6,108 nucleotides of DNA from Actinomycetes bacterium (lineage in GTDB: Bacteria > Actinomycetota > Acidimicrobiia > Acidimicrobiales > Palsa-688): NCBI GenBank assembly GCA_021816565.1, contig JAKAXN010000283.1, positions 1 through 6,108 of the forward strand, read 5' to 3'. Both the position numbers and the translations under genes were made by a program. Under the pieces are notes generated by a model, which worked only from the letters and a program-made list of their open reading frames with translations, had not been told where the DNA came from and did not search any database. Below, piece by piece: positions 1 to 6,108 of the stretch; positions within the stretch are counted from its first letter, which is position 1; each line of letters opens with the position of its first letter.

Positions 1-1260
1 CACCGAGTCGAGGGGCCCGAAGGGCTCGGCGTGGTGCAGCGACCACGACGCCGGCGGTTGGAGCACGCACGCCGGGGCCACATAGGCGGAGGTGTCCTGG
101 CCGTCGAGGAAGGAGCCGTCCCCGACGCTGCCCCGGTAGAGGGGGATGCCACCTCCTCGCAGGGCCTCGTCGAACTGCTTCACCAGGTCGGCCGCCTTGT
201 TGGCGTGTATCACCGGACCGAAGTCCAGGTTCGGCAACGGCTCGTCCGGCGATGACACGGCCAGCGGGTGGCCGAACCTCACCGACTGCACCACCGGCAG
301 ATAGGTCTCCAGGAATGCCGGGAACAACCGGCGCTGGACCACATAGCGGGGGTAGGCGGTGCAACGCTGCTTGGCGTACTCGAAGCCCTTCCGCAGGTGC
401 TGAGCCAGGAGATGCCACTGGGAGAAATCCCAGATCCCCCAGGTGTTGAGGCCCTCCTGCTCGAGCATGTGGCGGCGGCCGGTGTCGGCCAGCGAGACCG
501 CGGCCCGCCGCCCGTTGGCCCGTCCCCCGACGAACGCCAGGGCGCCGATACCGTCGGAGCGGATGAGGGCCTCCCCCAGATGCCCCCCCACACCGGATAT
601 CAACGTCACCGGCAGATCGGCCCGCTTCATCAGGGCATGGGCCAGCGTGAGGGTGTGGAACCCGCCCTGGCTCGGCGTCTTGGCCACCACCGCGTTCCCG
701 GCGAGCAGCTGGACCAGCTCGGCGTGCACCTGGACGCTCATGGGATAATTCCAGCTGGCGATATTGGATACCGGCCCGGGCAGCGGCCGCCGCTCCTCCT
801 CGCCACCCAGGGCGAGCTGGCGGTCGATCTCTCCCACGTACCAGCGGACCCCGTCGAGGCAGCGGTCCACATCGGCGCACGCCAGCCGCCACGGCTTTCC
901 GATCTCCCACACCAGCAGCAGGGCCAGGAGGTCCCGGTGCTCGGTCATGGCGTCGACCGCCGCGGTGACCCGGGCCCTCCGCTCGTCGAGGTCCACCTGG
1001 CTCCACTTGGCGTGCTCGCTGCAGGCGTACTGCACGGACGAGACCGCCTCGTCGTAGTCGACGCGGGGCGGCCCCGGGATGGGGGTGCCGTCCACGGGGT
1101 TCACGTGGTCCCCGGGGATGCCGACCCTGCGCCACTCGCCCCTGACCAGGTTGCGCAACCGGTCCGAGTCGAACGCCTCCGGGGCGACGGACACGCAGCG
1201 GGCGTAGGTCTCCCACCACGAGGTGCCGGGCTTCAGCATCGGTGCCATGGGCGCAGACAT
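1..1260 (-). CDS. Aldehyde dehydrogenase family protein, C-terminus beyond window
   Basis: NAD(P)-dependent oxidation of an aldehyde to a carboxylic acid, probably cytoplasmic; substrate unknown. I translated 420 codons on the minus strand from the ATG at 1260-1258 with no stop before the window edge. Family landmarks appear in the right order: ASWNYP at residues 168-173 (the usual PWNFP), GNAVVAKTP at 188-196 with cofactor-binding Lys194, FVGG at 243-246 (usually FTGS), the general-base Glu267 in MLEQEG, the catalytic Cys300 in KQRCTA, and EPFGP at 412-416. The 33-residue Glu-to-Cys distance fits the family. Members are usually about 480-510 residues, so roughly 80 are missing. No clear Shine-Dalgarno precedes the start; Met5 and Met8 are alternatives. 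It lies 34 bases after the SDR gene on the same strand, so co-transcription is likely. The family is certain; the subfamily is not, because the Glu motif is unusual (LEQEG instead of LELGG). Confidence 0.93.
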   Translation of the reverse strand, partial: MSAPMAPMLKPGTSWWETYARCVSVAPEAFDSDRLRNLVRGEWRRVGIPGDHVNPVDGTPIPGPPRVDYDEAVSSVQYACSEHAKWSQVDLDERRARVTAAVDAMTEHRDLLALLLVWEIGKPWRLACADVDRCLDGVRWYVGEIDRQLALGGEEERRPLPGPVSNIASWNYPMSVQVHAELVQLLAGNAVVAKTPSQGGFHTLTLAHALMKRADLPVTLISGVGGHLGEALIRSDGIGALAFVGGRANGRRAAVSLADTGRRHMLEQEGLNTWGIWDFSQWHLLAQHLRKGFEYAKQRCTAYPRYVVQRRLFPAFLETYLPVVQSVRFGHPLAVSSPDEPLPNLDFGPVIHANKAADLVKQFDEALRGGGIPLYRGSVGDGSFLDGQDTSAYVAPACVLQPPASWSLHHAEPFGPLDSV

Positions 1261-1279
1261 TAGGTGGCGCGGCGGGCCG

Positions 1280-1293
1280 GGTACCGGTGTACC
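1280..1293. other. Small hairpin between SDR and ALDH genes
   Basis: GGTAC at 1280-1284 and GTACC at 1289-1293 can pair as a 5-base stem around a 4-base loop, directly after the SDR stop codon on the minus strand. There is no T-tract, so it is not a convincing intrinsic terminator. It could be a processing site or chance. Confidence 0.25.
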
Positions 1294-1294
1294 G

Positions 1295-2158
1295 TCAGCG
1301 CCCCTGACCGGGCGGCCGGGGGACCCGGCCGTCGACGTCGGTGAACCCGTAGGCGTCGGCCAGGTCGGCGACGTAGAACGCCCGACCCGAGCGGGAAACC
1401 CGGTCGGGGTCGCCGGCCAGGGCGGCCACCGCCCGCCCGGCGAAACGGGGGGTCTCCGCCTGCGCCAGGTCGTAGTCCCCCTCCCCGGGGAGGCTCAGGA
1501 CCCGACGCCCGTCCGCACCGGGCGGGATGGTCTTGAGCAACTCGGTGTCGACGATCCCGGGCCAGATCGACACCACGGCCACCCGCTGCCCCCGGAGCTC
1601 GTGGGCCATGTCCGCGGTCATCCGGTCGAGGGCCGCCTTGGCCACGCCGTACACCACGTTGTGCGTGTAGCCCACCGCCCCGGGCGACGACACGTTGACG
1701 ATCAGGCCGCCGTCGGCGGCGTCCATGAGCAGGGGCGCGGCCAGCACCGAGGCCACGTAGTGGGAGCGCACCCCCACGGTGAAGGTGTGGTCCCACCCGG
1801 CGGCCGGTACCTCCCAGAACGGGCGCCCCAGCCAGCGGGCCGACCCGGGGGCGTCGTAGACGTTGTTGACCAGCACGTCGAGACGGCCCTCCTCGGCCCG
1901 GACCCGATCGAACAGCGCGGCCACCGCGGCGTCGTCGCGATGGTCGCAGGGGACCGCCACGCCGCGACCCCCGGCCGCGTCTATCTCCGCAGCGGTCCCC
2001 GAAACGGTGCCGGGGAGGCGGCCGGGATCCACCGTCCGGCCGGTCACGTAGACGGTGGCCCCGGCCGCCCCGAGCTCCAGGGCTATGCCCTTGCCGATAC
2101 CCCGGCTGGCCCCGGTGACCACGGCCACCCGACCCGACAGTTGCTTCTGGCGGTCCAT
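1295..2158 (-). CDS. SDR-family oxidoreductase, DHRS1-like
   Basis: Predicted NAD(P)(H)-dependent dehydrogenase/reductase of 287 residues acting on a hydroxyl or carbonyl group; cytoplasmic, with no signal peptide or clear membrane segment. The Rossmann fold starts with TGASRGIG at residues 15-22, followed by NNVY at 98-101 (the NNAG position), the catalytic serine in VSSPG at 156-160, and the YxxxK pair Tyr170/Lys174. Several stretches recall animal DHRS1 from memory: FWEVPAAGWD at 114-123, VGVRSHY at 128-134, SSPG, and WPGIVDTELLK at 199-209. DHRS1-type enzymes have been linked to steroid and xenobiotic carbonyls, but the substrate here is unknown. The ATG at 2158-2156 gives the complete Rossmann motif at the usual distance; the ribosome binding site is weak. 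The ALDH gene follows after 34 bases, suggesting a two-step alcohol-to-acid oxidation, while the EthD-like gene is divergent. Confidence 0.93.
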   Translation of the reverse strand: MDRQKQLSGRVAVVTGASRGIGKGIALELGAAGATVYVTGRTVDPGRLPGTVSGTAAEIDAAGGRGVAVPCDHRDDAAVAALFDRVRAEEGRLDVLVNNVYDAPGSARWLGRPFWEVPAAGWDHTFTVGVRSHYVASVLAAPLLMDAADGGLIVNVSSPGAVGYTHNVVYGVAKAALDRMTADMAHELRGQRVAVVSIWPGIVDTELLKTIPPGADGRRVLSLPGEGDYDLAQAETPRFAGRAVAALAGDPDRVSRSGRAFYVADLADAYGFTDVDGRVPRPPGQGR

Positions 2159-2270
2159 CCCGAGCAGGCAAGCATCCCTGCCGGGCCGCCGCCAGCATCG
2201 GTTCCCACTGAGCGGACCCGCCCGGAGCGGACACCTGACCGCAGACCCGTGTAGCGGGCGGCGGTCATCT
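2159..2270. promoter_or_regulatory. Divergent intergenic region between SDR and EthD-like genes
   Basis: This is the only space that can hold the promoters for the leftward SDR-ALDH unit and the rightward EthD-DUF4032 unit. It contains an exact 8-base direct repeat, GAGCGGAC, at 2210-2217 and 2225-2232 (15 bases start to start), which could be half-sites for a regulator. No convincing -35/-10 pair was found on either strand. The best -10-like hexamer is TATGGT at 2270-2275, seven bases before the ATG at 2283, which would suit a leaderless transcript. These promoter assignments are inference. Confidence 0.45.
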
Positions 2271-2282
2271 ATGGTCGGCCCG

Positions 2283-2984
2283 ATGGAGAAAGTGGCCTAT
2301 CTGCTGATGGGCGCCCCTGGCCCGATCACCGCGGACGTGGGCCGGGCGCTCAGGGAGGTGACGGTTCCGGACATGCTGCACCGCGGCGCCCGCACCGTGC
2401 AGGTCAATGTGCTCGACGACGACCTGGGCCATCCCTTCGGCGTCGAGCCGGCGCCCGACTCGGAGCAGATCCTGGCCGCCGTCTTCTCCTGGGTCGACAC
2501 CGCCGAGGGTTCGAAGCTGGCAGGAGCCTTGCCCGATACCGGTGCGAGCGGGGCCCGTTGGCACGGTTGGCTGGTGTGCGAGTCGGAGCCCAAGCCCAAC
2601 CACGACCATCCGCCGGCGCCCGACGGGCGCATCCCCGGCTTCGCCCAGCTCGTGGCCCTGTCCCGGCCGGCCGACCAGAGCTGGGGGGAGTGGCGCCAGA
2701 CCTGGCAGGGACGGCACACCTCGGTCGCCATCAACACCCAGTCCACCTTCCGCTACGTCCAGAACGTGGTGTTCCGGGCGTTGACACCCGGCGCCCCGGG
2801 CTTCGCCGCCATCGTGGAGGAGTGCTTCCCCATCGAGGCGGCCACCGACCTGCACGTCTTTTTCGACGCGGTGGGCGACGACGCCAGGCTGGCCCGGCAC
2901 ATGGCCGCCATGTCCGAGAGCTGTGACCGCTTCATGGACGGCGTGGCGCCGGTCTCGTGGACGTCGGAGTGGATATACCGCTAG
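2283..2984 (+). CDS. EthD-like / dimeric alpha-beta barrel protein
   Basis: A 233-residue cytoplasmic protein that I place in the EthD-like dimeric alpha/beta barrel group by its C-terminal half: WRQTWQGRHTSVA at 137-149, YVQNVVFRAL at 158-167, and a segment at 178-221 with EECFPIEAATDLHVFFDA, then the acidic GDDARL and a helix ending in DRFMDG. This layout (a WxxxH-type stretch, a QN strand, an FFD strand and a terminal helix) is typical of EthD proteins. EthD domains are about 100 residues, so the length suggests two tandem barrel repeats. EthD was first noted in an ether-degradation cluster, but its biochemical role is largely undefined and none is assigned here. The start is uncertain: ATG 2283 (MEKVAYLL, a beta-strand start) is preferred, and ATG 2271 adds four residues. 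Neither has a good Shine-Dalgarno. It is coupled to the next gene and divergent from the SDR gene. Confidence 0.82.
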   Translation: MEKVAYLLMGAPGPITADVGRALREVTVPDMLHRGARTVQVNVLDDDLGHPFGVEPAPDSEQILAAVFSWVDTAEGSKLAGALPDTGASGARWHGWLVCESEPKPNHDHPPAPDGRIPGFAQLVALSRPADQSWGEWRQTWQGRHTSVAINTQSTFRYVQNVVFRALTPGAPGFAAIVEECFPIEAATDLHVFFDAVGDDARLARHMAAMSESCDRFMDGVAPVSWTSEWIYR

Positions 2985-2988
2985 GAGG
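2983..2988 (+). promoter_or_regulatory. Ribosome binding site of the DUF4032 gene
   Basis: A perfect AGGAGG lies five bases before the GTG at 2994. It overlaps the TAG stop (2982-2984) of the EthD-like gene. This fixes the GTG start and points to translational coupling. Confidence 0.88.
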
Positions 2989-2993
2989 TCGCC

Positions 2994-4274
2994 GTGCAGA
3001 TCCAGATCGCAGGGAGGTCCTCCTACTCGGCGCTGGTGGATCTGGACTGGGACGTACCGGTCGGCTCGTGGGCTGACCCCCGCCTGGTGCGGATGGCCCA
3101 CGGGCGGTCCCGCCACGTGGTGCGCTTCATCGAGTGCGAGGGACGGGTCTTCGCGGTCAAGGAGATGGGGGACGGCCTGGTCGAGCGGGAGTACCGGCTG
3201 CTGCGGGCCATGGCCGAAGAGGATCTGCCGGTGGTGGAAGCGGTCTGCTCGGTGACCGGGCGGGCCGACGGGGCCGGGTCTCCACTGCCCGGGGCGGTGG
3301 TGACCAGGTATCTGGACTTCGCCCTGCCCTACACCTACCTGCTCGGCCGGGAGGGCGGCCAGGAGAACCAGAGGCGCCTCCTCGACGCCGCCGCCGCCCT
3401 GCTGGTACAGCTGCACCTGGAGGGTTTCTACTGGGGCGACTGCTCCCTGGCCAACATCCTGTTCCGACGCGATGCCGGAGGACTGCGGGCCTACCTCGTG
3501 GACGCGGAGACGGCCGAGAGCCACGACCCGCTCTCCGACGGCCAACGCCGGGCGGACCTGGAGACCGCCATGGAGAACGTCGTGGGCGGGGCCGAGGACC
3601 TGATCGCCGCCGGGCGGATCCCGGGCGGAACCGACTCGGTGGGCTTCGCCGACCGTCTGGCGGCCCGCTACGAGGCCCTCTGGGCCGAGCTGACCGGGGA
3701 GGAGGAGTACTCCTCGGAGGAGCTGTGGCGGCTCGAGGAGCGGATCGAGCGGCTCAACCGGCTGGGCTTCGACGCCACGGAGATGTCCGTGCGGTCCAAG
3801 CCGGGTCGGGGGATCATCCGGATCCGCCCGACGGTGCTGGAAGAGGGCCACCACGGCCGGGCCCTGCGGCGGCTGACGGGCATCGACGTGCAGGAGAACC
3901 AGGCCCGGCGGCTCCTCAACGACCTCGGATCGTTCCGGGCGGAGGCGGAGAGGCGCTCGGGCGGCCCGATCTCCGAGGCGGTCGCCGCCCACCGGTGGCT
4001 GACGGAGTGCTTCGAGCCGTTCGTCACGGCCATCCCGGCTGAGCTGCGGGGTCGGTTGGAGCCGGCCGAGGCGTACCACCAGTACCTGGAGCACCGCTGG
4101 TACCTGTCCGAGGCGGCCGGGCGCGACGTGGCGGCGGCCGAGGCCCGCCGTTCGTTCTTCGAGCGGGTGCTCCGGCCCCGGCCCGAGGAGAGGATCGTCC
4201 TGCCGGACACCACCGCCGAGGTCGCCATGCCCTGGTTGGGCGACCCGGGGGAGCCGGCCGCCGGAAATCCTTGA
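2994..4274 (+). CDS. DUF4032 family protein with kinase-like N-terminal half
   Basis: A 426-residue protein of unknown function, recognised from memory as the actinobacterial DUF4032 family. The N-terminal half has a protein-kinase/LPS-kinase-like pattern: a possible ATP-site lysine in FAVKE (Lys56), a following acidic helix EREYRLLR at 64-71, HLEGFYWGDCSLANILF at 141-157 resembling a catalytic loop (Asp149, Asn154), and Asp170 in YLVDAE at the place of the DFG aspartate. The C-terminal half holds the DUF4032-like segments: RLNRLGFDATEM at 253-264, EEGHHGRALRRLTGIDVQENQARRLLNDL at 283-311, and AAHRWLTECFEPF at 331-343 followed by LEPAEAYHQYLEHRWYLSEAAGRDV. No signal peptide or membrane segment is seen. 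Kinase activity is inference; the phosphorylated substrate is unknown. The GTG start is fixed by AGGAGG five bases upstream, and the gene is coupled to the EthD-like gene. Its TGA stop lies within the TTGACA box of the next promoter. Confidence 0.9.
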   Translation: MQIQIAGRSSYSALVDLDWDVPVGSWADPRLVRMAHGRSRHVVRFIECEGRVFAVKEMGDGLVEREYRLLRAMAEEDLPVVEAVCSVTGRADGAGSPLPGAVVTRYLDFALPYTYLLGREGGQENQRRLLDAAAALLVQLHLEGFYWGDCSLANILFRRDAGGLRAYLVDAETAESHDPLSDGQRRADLETAMENVVGGAEDLIAAGRIPGGTDSVGFADRLAARYEALWAELTGEEEYSSEELWRLEERIERLNRLGFDATEMSVRSKPGRGIIRIRPTVLEEGHHGRALRRLTGIDVQENQARRLLNDLGSFRAEAERRSGGPISEAVAAHRWLTECFEPFVTAIPAELRGRLEPAEAYHQYLEHRWYLSEAAGRDVAAAEARRSFFERVLRPRPEERIVLPDTTAEVAMPWLGDPGEPAAGNP

Positions 4275-4302
4275 CACCCGCGGCCGACCGTGGTCACATA
4301 TC
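4271..4302 (+). promoter_or_regulatory. Probable promoter of the lacI-SBP operon
   Basis: A perfect TTGACA -35 box at 4271-4276 overlaps the TGA stop of the upstream gene. The -10 element is poor: TCACAT at 4294-4299 has the ideal 17-base spacing, and CATATC at 4297-4302 has 20. Transcription would start just downstream, at or next to the palindromic operator. The -35 box is seen; the -10 choice is inference. Confidence 0.55.
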
Positions 4303-4304
4303 CA

Positions 4305-4318
4305 TGGAACCGGTTCCA
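4305..4318. promoter_or_regulatory. LacI-type operator palindrome
   Basis: TGGAACCGGTTCCA is a perfect 14-base inverted repeat with a central CG, the form typical of LacI/GalR-family operators. It lies between the TTGACA box and the lacI start, 47 bases before the GTG, where bound repressor would block RNA polymerase. Negative autoregulation released by a sugar is the likely logic. Binding is inferred from position and symmetry. Confidence 0.78.
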
Positions 4319-4350
4319 CGTCCCGGGGGGGTCCAGGAAGCCGGCTCCTA

Positions 4351-4357
4351 GGGAGGG
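4351..4357 (+). promoter_or_regulatory. Ribosome binding site of lacI-family gene
   Basis: GGGAGGG ends eight bases before the GTG at 4366. This supports that start over the in-frame GTG at 4378, which would be 20 bases away. Confidence 0.75.
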
Positions 4358-4365
4358 AAATCCAG

Positions 4366-5520
4366 GTGGGCCGTGGCGTGAGCATCGCTCAGGTCGCCGC
4401 CAGGGCGGGCGTCGGCGTGGGCACCGTATCGAGGGTCCTGAACGGTCATGCGCGTGTCAGCGACACGACCAGGGAGCGGGTACTGCAGATCATGGCCGAG
4501 CTCGACTACCGGCCCAGCCGCCTGGCCTCAGGACTGTCGCGGGGGCGCACCGGGTCCGTGACGGTGCTGGTCCCGTTCGTCACCAGACCCTCGGTCGTGG
4601 CCCGCCTGGCGGGGACCCTGTCGGTCCTCACGGCAGAGAGCATCGACAGCGTCGTGTGCGACATCGAGAACGCCGAGCAGCTCGACCGGCGGATGCAGTC
4701 CCTCATGCAGCGCCACAGTGCCGACGGGGTGGTGGTCGTATCCCTGCCCGTCTCGAGCGGCTACGTGCAGCGGCTCGCCCGGATGCACATCCCCCTCGTG
4801 GCGGTGGATGCTGACATCCCTACGGTGCCCCGGGTGGTGGTGGACGACGTGGCCGGCGGCCGGGTGGCCACCGAGCACCTGATCGGCCTCGGCCACACCC
4901 GCATCGGCTTCATCGGCGACGAGCGCACCGCCGGCCTGGCATTCGTCTCGACCCCCCGCCGGCTCAGCGGATACCGCCGGGCCCTGGCAGCAGCGGGTAT
5001 CGCCGCTGACCCGGCCCTGGTGCGGCGGGGCCCCCACGGAGCCGAGCCGGCGGCGATCATGGCGGCACAGCTGATGGCCCTGAGTGACCCGCCGACGGCC
5101 ATCTTCGCCGCCTCCGACACCCAGGCCATGGGGGTGCTCCGGGCCGCGGAACAGCTGGGGGTGGATGTGCCGGACGGACTGTCGGTCATCGGCTTCGACG
5201 ACATCGAGGCGGCCGACATGCTCGGTCTGTCCACCGTCCGCCAGCCGCTCAAGGAGTCCGGGGCCAAAGGCGCCCGGGTCCTGTGCAGCCTGCTGGCAGG
5301 CGGGCGGCCCCCGGCCCGGAGGGAGATCCTCCCGTTGGAGGTCGTGCCCCGGACCAGCACCGCCCGGCTCAGGCGGGAACGGGCGCCGACGGCCGCCGGG
5401 GTCCGACCGACGCAGCGAACCCAGGCACACCCGATCTCGAGAAAGCAGAGCAGTCAATGGCATCAGAGACCAAGCGGAACACGCGCCAGGCGGCGGGGCG
5501 GCGGAGTGCCCCGGTCATAG
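4366..5520 (+). CDS. LacI/GalR-family transcriptional regulator
   Basis: A 384-residue sugar-responsive DNA-binding repressor, acting as a dimer or tetramer in the cytoplasm. The N-terminal helix-turn-helix is at residues 6-26 (VSIAQVAARAGV then GTVSRVLNG). The hinge helix follows (YRPSRLASGL, 48-57) with the operator-inserting Leu57. The periplasmic-binding-protein-like effector domain runs from about 64 to 330: GVVVVSLP at 121-128, HTRIGFIGD at 177-185, GYRRAL at 202-207, AASDTQAMGVLRA at 248-260, GFDDIEAA at 276-283 and TVRQP at 290-294. The family averages 330-345 residues and this one should end near STARLR (331-336). The last 45-50 residues are a low-complexity Arg/Ser-rich tail. The reading frame overlaps the next gene by 64 bases. 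It is probably regulated by the upstream palindrome and regulates the following transporter gene. The effector is not identifiable. Confidence 0.95.
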   Translation: MGRGVSIAQVAARAGVGVGTVSRVLNGHARVSDTTRERVLQIMAELDYRPSRLASGLSRGRTGSVTVLVPFVTRPSVVARLAGTLSVLTAESIDSVVCDIENAEQLDRRMQSLMQRHSADGVVVVSLPVSSGYVQRLARMHIPLVAVDADIPTVPRVVVDDVAGGRVATEHLIGLGHTRIGFIGDERTAGLAFVSTPRRLSGYRRALAAAGIAADPALVRRGPHGAEPAAIMAAQLMALSDPPTAIFAASDTQAMGVLRAAEQLGVDVPDGLSVIGFDDIEAADMLGLSTVRQPLKESGAKGARVLCSLLAGGRPPARREILPLEVVPRTSTARLRRERAPTAAGVRPTQRTQAHPISRKQSSQWHQRPSGTRARRRGGGVPRS

Positions 5521-6108
5521 CCGGTGGGCTGGCCATCGCCGCCCTCCTCGGGGCCTGCTCCTCCAGTTCCAAGTCCGCAGCCGGTAGCGGCGGCACCACC
5601 AAGAGCAGCAGCCCGGCGACCGGCGGGTCGGCGACGGCCCCGGGAACCCCCGACGCCGGCACCATCTCGTGGTGGGCCAGCCCCATCACCACCAGCAACC
5701 CCGACCCCCGGATGGTGCTGATCCAGGCATTCGAGAAGGCCTACCCGAACATCCACGTCAACCTGGTATCGGCCCCCAACGACACCGACACCAACCGGGC
5801 TGCCCTGACGACCCAGATCTCGGGCGGTGGAGGGCCGGACGTGTACATGGGCGACGTCATATGGCCGGCCCAGTTCGGCGCCCACCAGCTGGCGGTACCG
5901 CTGTCGAAGTACCTGCCGAGCAGCTACTGGAGCACCTTCGCCAACGGGTTGGTGGCCGGGGCCACCTACAACGGCCAGGTGTACGGGGCCCCGCTGTTCG
6001 AGGACCAGGGCTTCCTCTACTACCGCAAGGACATCCTGACCGCCGACAACCTGCCGGTGCCCAAGACCTGGGAACAGCTCATGAGCGAGTCGCAGGAGAT
6101 CCAGCAGA
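5457..6108 (+). CDS. ABC sugar transporter solute-binding lipoprotein, C-terminus beyond window
   Basis: The extracytoplasmic receptor of an ABC sugar importer, anchored to the outer face of the membrane. I translated 217 codons from ATG 5457-5459 without a stop. The signal peptide has a basic start (KRNTRQAAGRR), a hydrophobic core APVIAGGLAIAALLGA and a lipobox LGAC at 31-34, so Cys34 would be lipidated. A Ser/Gly/Thr-rich linker fills about 35-68. The mature fold shows family-1 binding-protein traits: TISWWASP at 69-76, FEKAYPNIHV at 92-101, GGGPDVYMGDVIWPAQF at 124-140, NGQVYGAPLFEDQGFLYYRKDIL at 172-194, and PKTWEQL at 202-208. The DVYMGDVIWPAQF segment recalls trehalose/maltose receptors such as ThuE or LpqY, but the ligand is unproven. 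Family length is about 400-450, so about half is present. No good Shine-Dalgarno is seen. The start sits inside the 3' end of the lacI-type frame, and no later ATG/GTG precedes the signal core, so the overlap is real if the sequence is right. Confidence 0.93.
   Translation, partial: MASETKRNTRQAAGRRSAPVIAGGLAIAALLGACSSSSKSAAGSGGTTKSSSPATGGSATAPGTPDAGTISWWASPITTSNPDPRMVLIQAFEKAYPNIHVNLVSAPNDTDTNRAALTTQISGGGGPDVYMGDVIWPAQFGAHQLAVPLSKYLPSSYWSTFANGLVAGATYNGQVYGAPLFEDQGFLYYRKDILTADNLPVPKTWEQLMSESQEIQQ

Noticed and set aside
268..1263. A 331-codon plus-strand open frame
   Set aside because: It is a shadow of the aldehyde dehydrogenase on the minus strand, which shows ordered catalytic motifs over 420 residues.
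2193..2206. A possible second LacI-type operator (CGGTTCCC) before the EthD-like gene
   Set aside because: Only the right half resembles the 4305-4318 palindrome; aligned over 14 bases it matches about 9, with the left half mostly wrong. It is too weak to call.
1223..2254. A 343-codon plus-strand frame and a 324-codon minus-strand frame over the SDR gene
   Set aside because: Both are compositional shadows. The 287-residue SDR frame carries the Rossmann motif, the catalytic Ser and the YxxxK pair.
4325..4350. A run of seven G followed by AGCCGGCT as a terminator or hairpin in the lacI leader
   Set aside because: The palindrome is only eight bases, has no loop and no T-tract, and lies before the gene, so it is not a terminator.
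2265..4385. A 706-codon open frame on the minus strand covering the EthD-like, DUF4032 and LacI-start regions
   Set aside because: It is antisense to two genes with clear family motifs and to the operator. Its translation is low-complexity and Pro/Gly/Arg/His-rich, with no recognisable domain. Long antisense frames are expected in very GC-rich coding DNA.
4528..5463. A 311-codon minus-strand frame opposite the LacI-type gene
   Set aside because: It has no domain features, and the LacI frame shows an HTH, a hinge and a full effector domain.
5464..5524. Twin-arginine export signal in the solute-binding protein
   Set aside because: GRRSAPV has two arginines but lacks the consensus hydrophobic residues after them. 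The LGAC lipobox is enough to predict a lipoprotein, and the route (Sec or Tat) is left open.

Overview
The window is very GC-rich and looks like chromosomal DNA from a high-GC actinomycete (Actinomycetota). Third codon positions are strongly G/C, GTG start codons occur, and a DUF4032-type protein is present, a family I associate mainly with Actinobacteria. I cannot name the genus. No mobile element, CRISPR array, tRNA or rRNA was seen. The window is almost fully coding: six genes, none of the gaps longer than about 125 bases, and both outer genes run off the edges.

Left part (1-2158, minus strand): a two-gene unit made of an SDR-family oxidoreductase resembling DHRS1, followed 34 bases later by an aldehyde dehydrogenase whose C-terminus lies beyond base 1. 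Together they could oxidise an alcohol to an aldehyde and then to an acid; the substrate cannot be read from the sequence.

Centre (2271/2283-4274, plus strand): a divergently transcribed pair, an EthD-like (dimeric alpha/beta barrel) protein and a DUF4032 protein with a kinase-like N-terminal half. The AGGAGG of the second gene overlaps the stop codon of the first, so the two are probably one translationally coupled unit. The 112-124 base gap between the divergent units is the only place for their promoters. SDR, ALDH and EthD-like proteins often occur together in actinobacterial gene clusters for lipid, steroid or aromatic catabolism, so a catabolic role for this half is a reasonable inference but is not proven.

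Right part (4271-6108, plus strand): a sugar-uptake locus. A LacI-family regulator is preceded by a TTGACA box, a perfect 14-base palindrome of LacI-operator type and a good ribosome binding site. Its reading frame overlaps by 64 bases the start of a lipoprotein solute-binding protein of the ABC sugar type, which is cut by the window end. Permease genes would be expected just downstream. The operator probably controls both genes.

I found no convincing new multi-gene system. The most interesting unknown is the DUF4032 protein and its coupling to an EthD-like gene. The cleanest regulatory signal is the palindrome in front of lacI.
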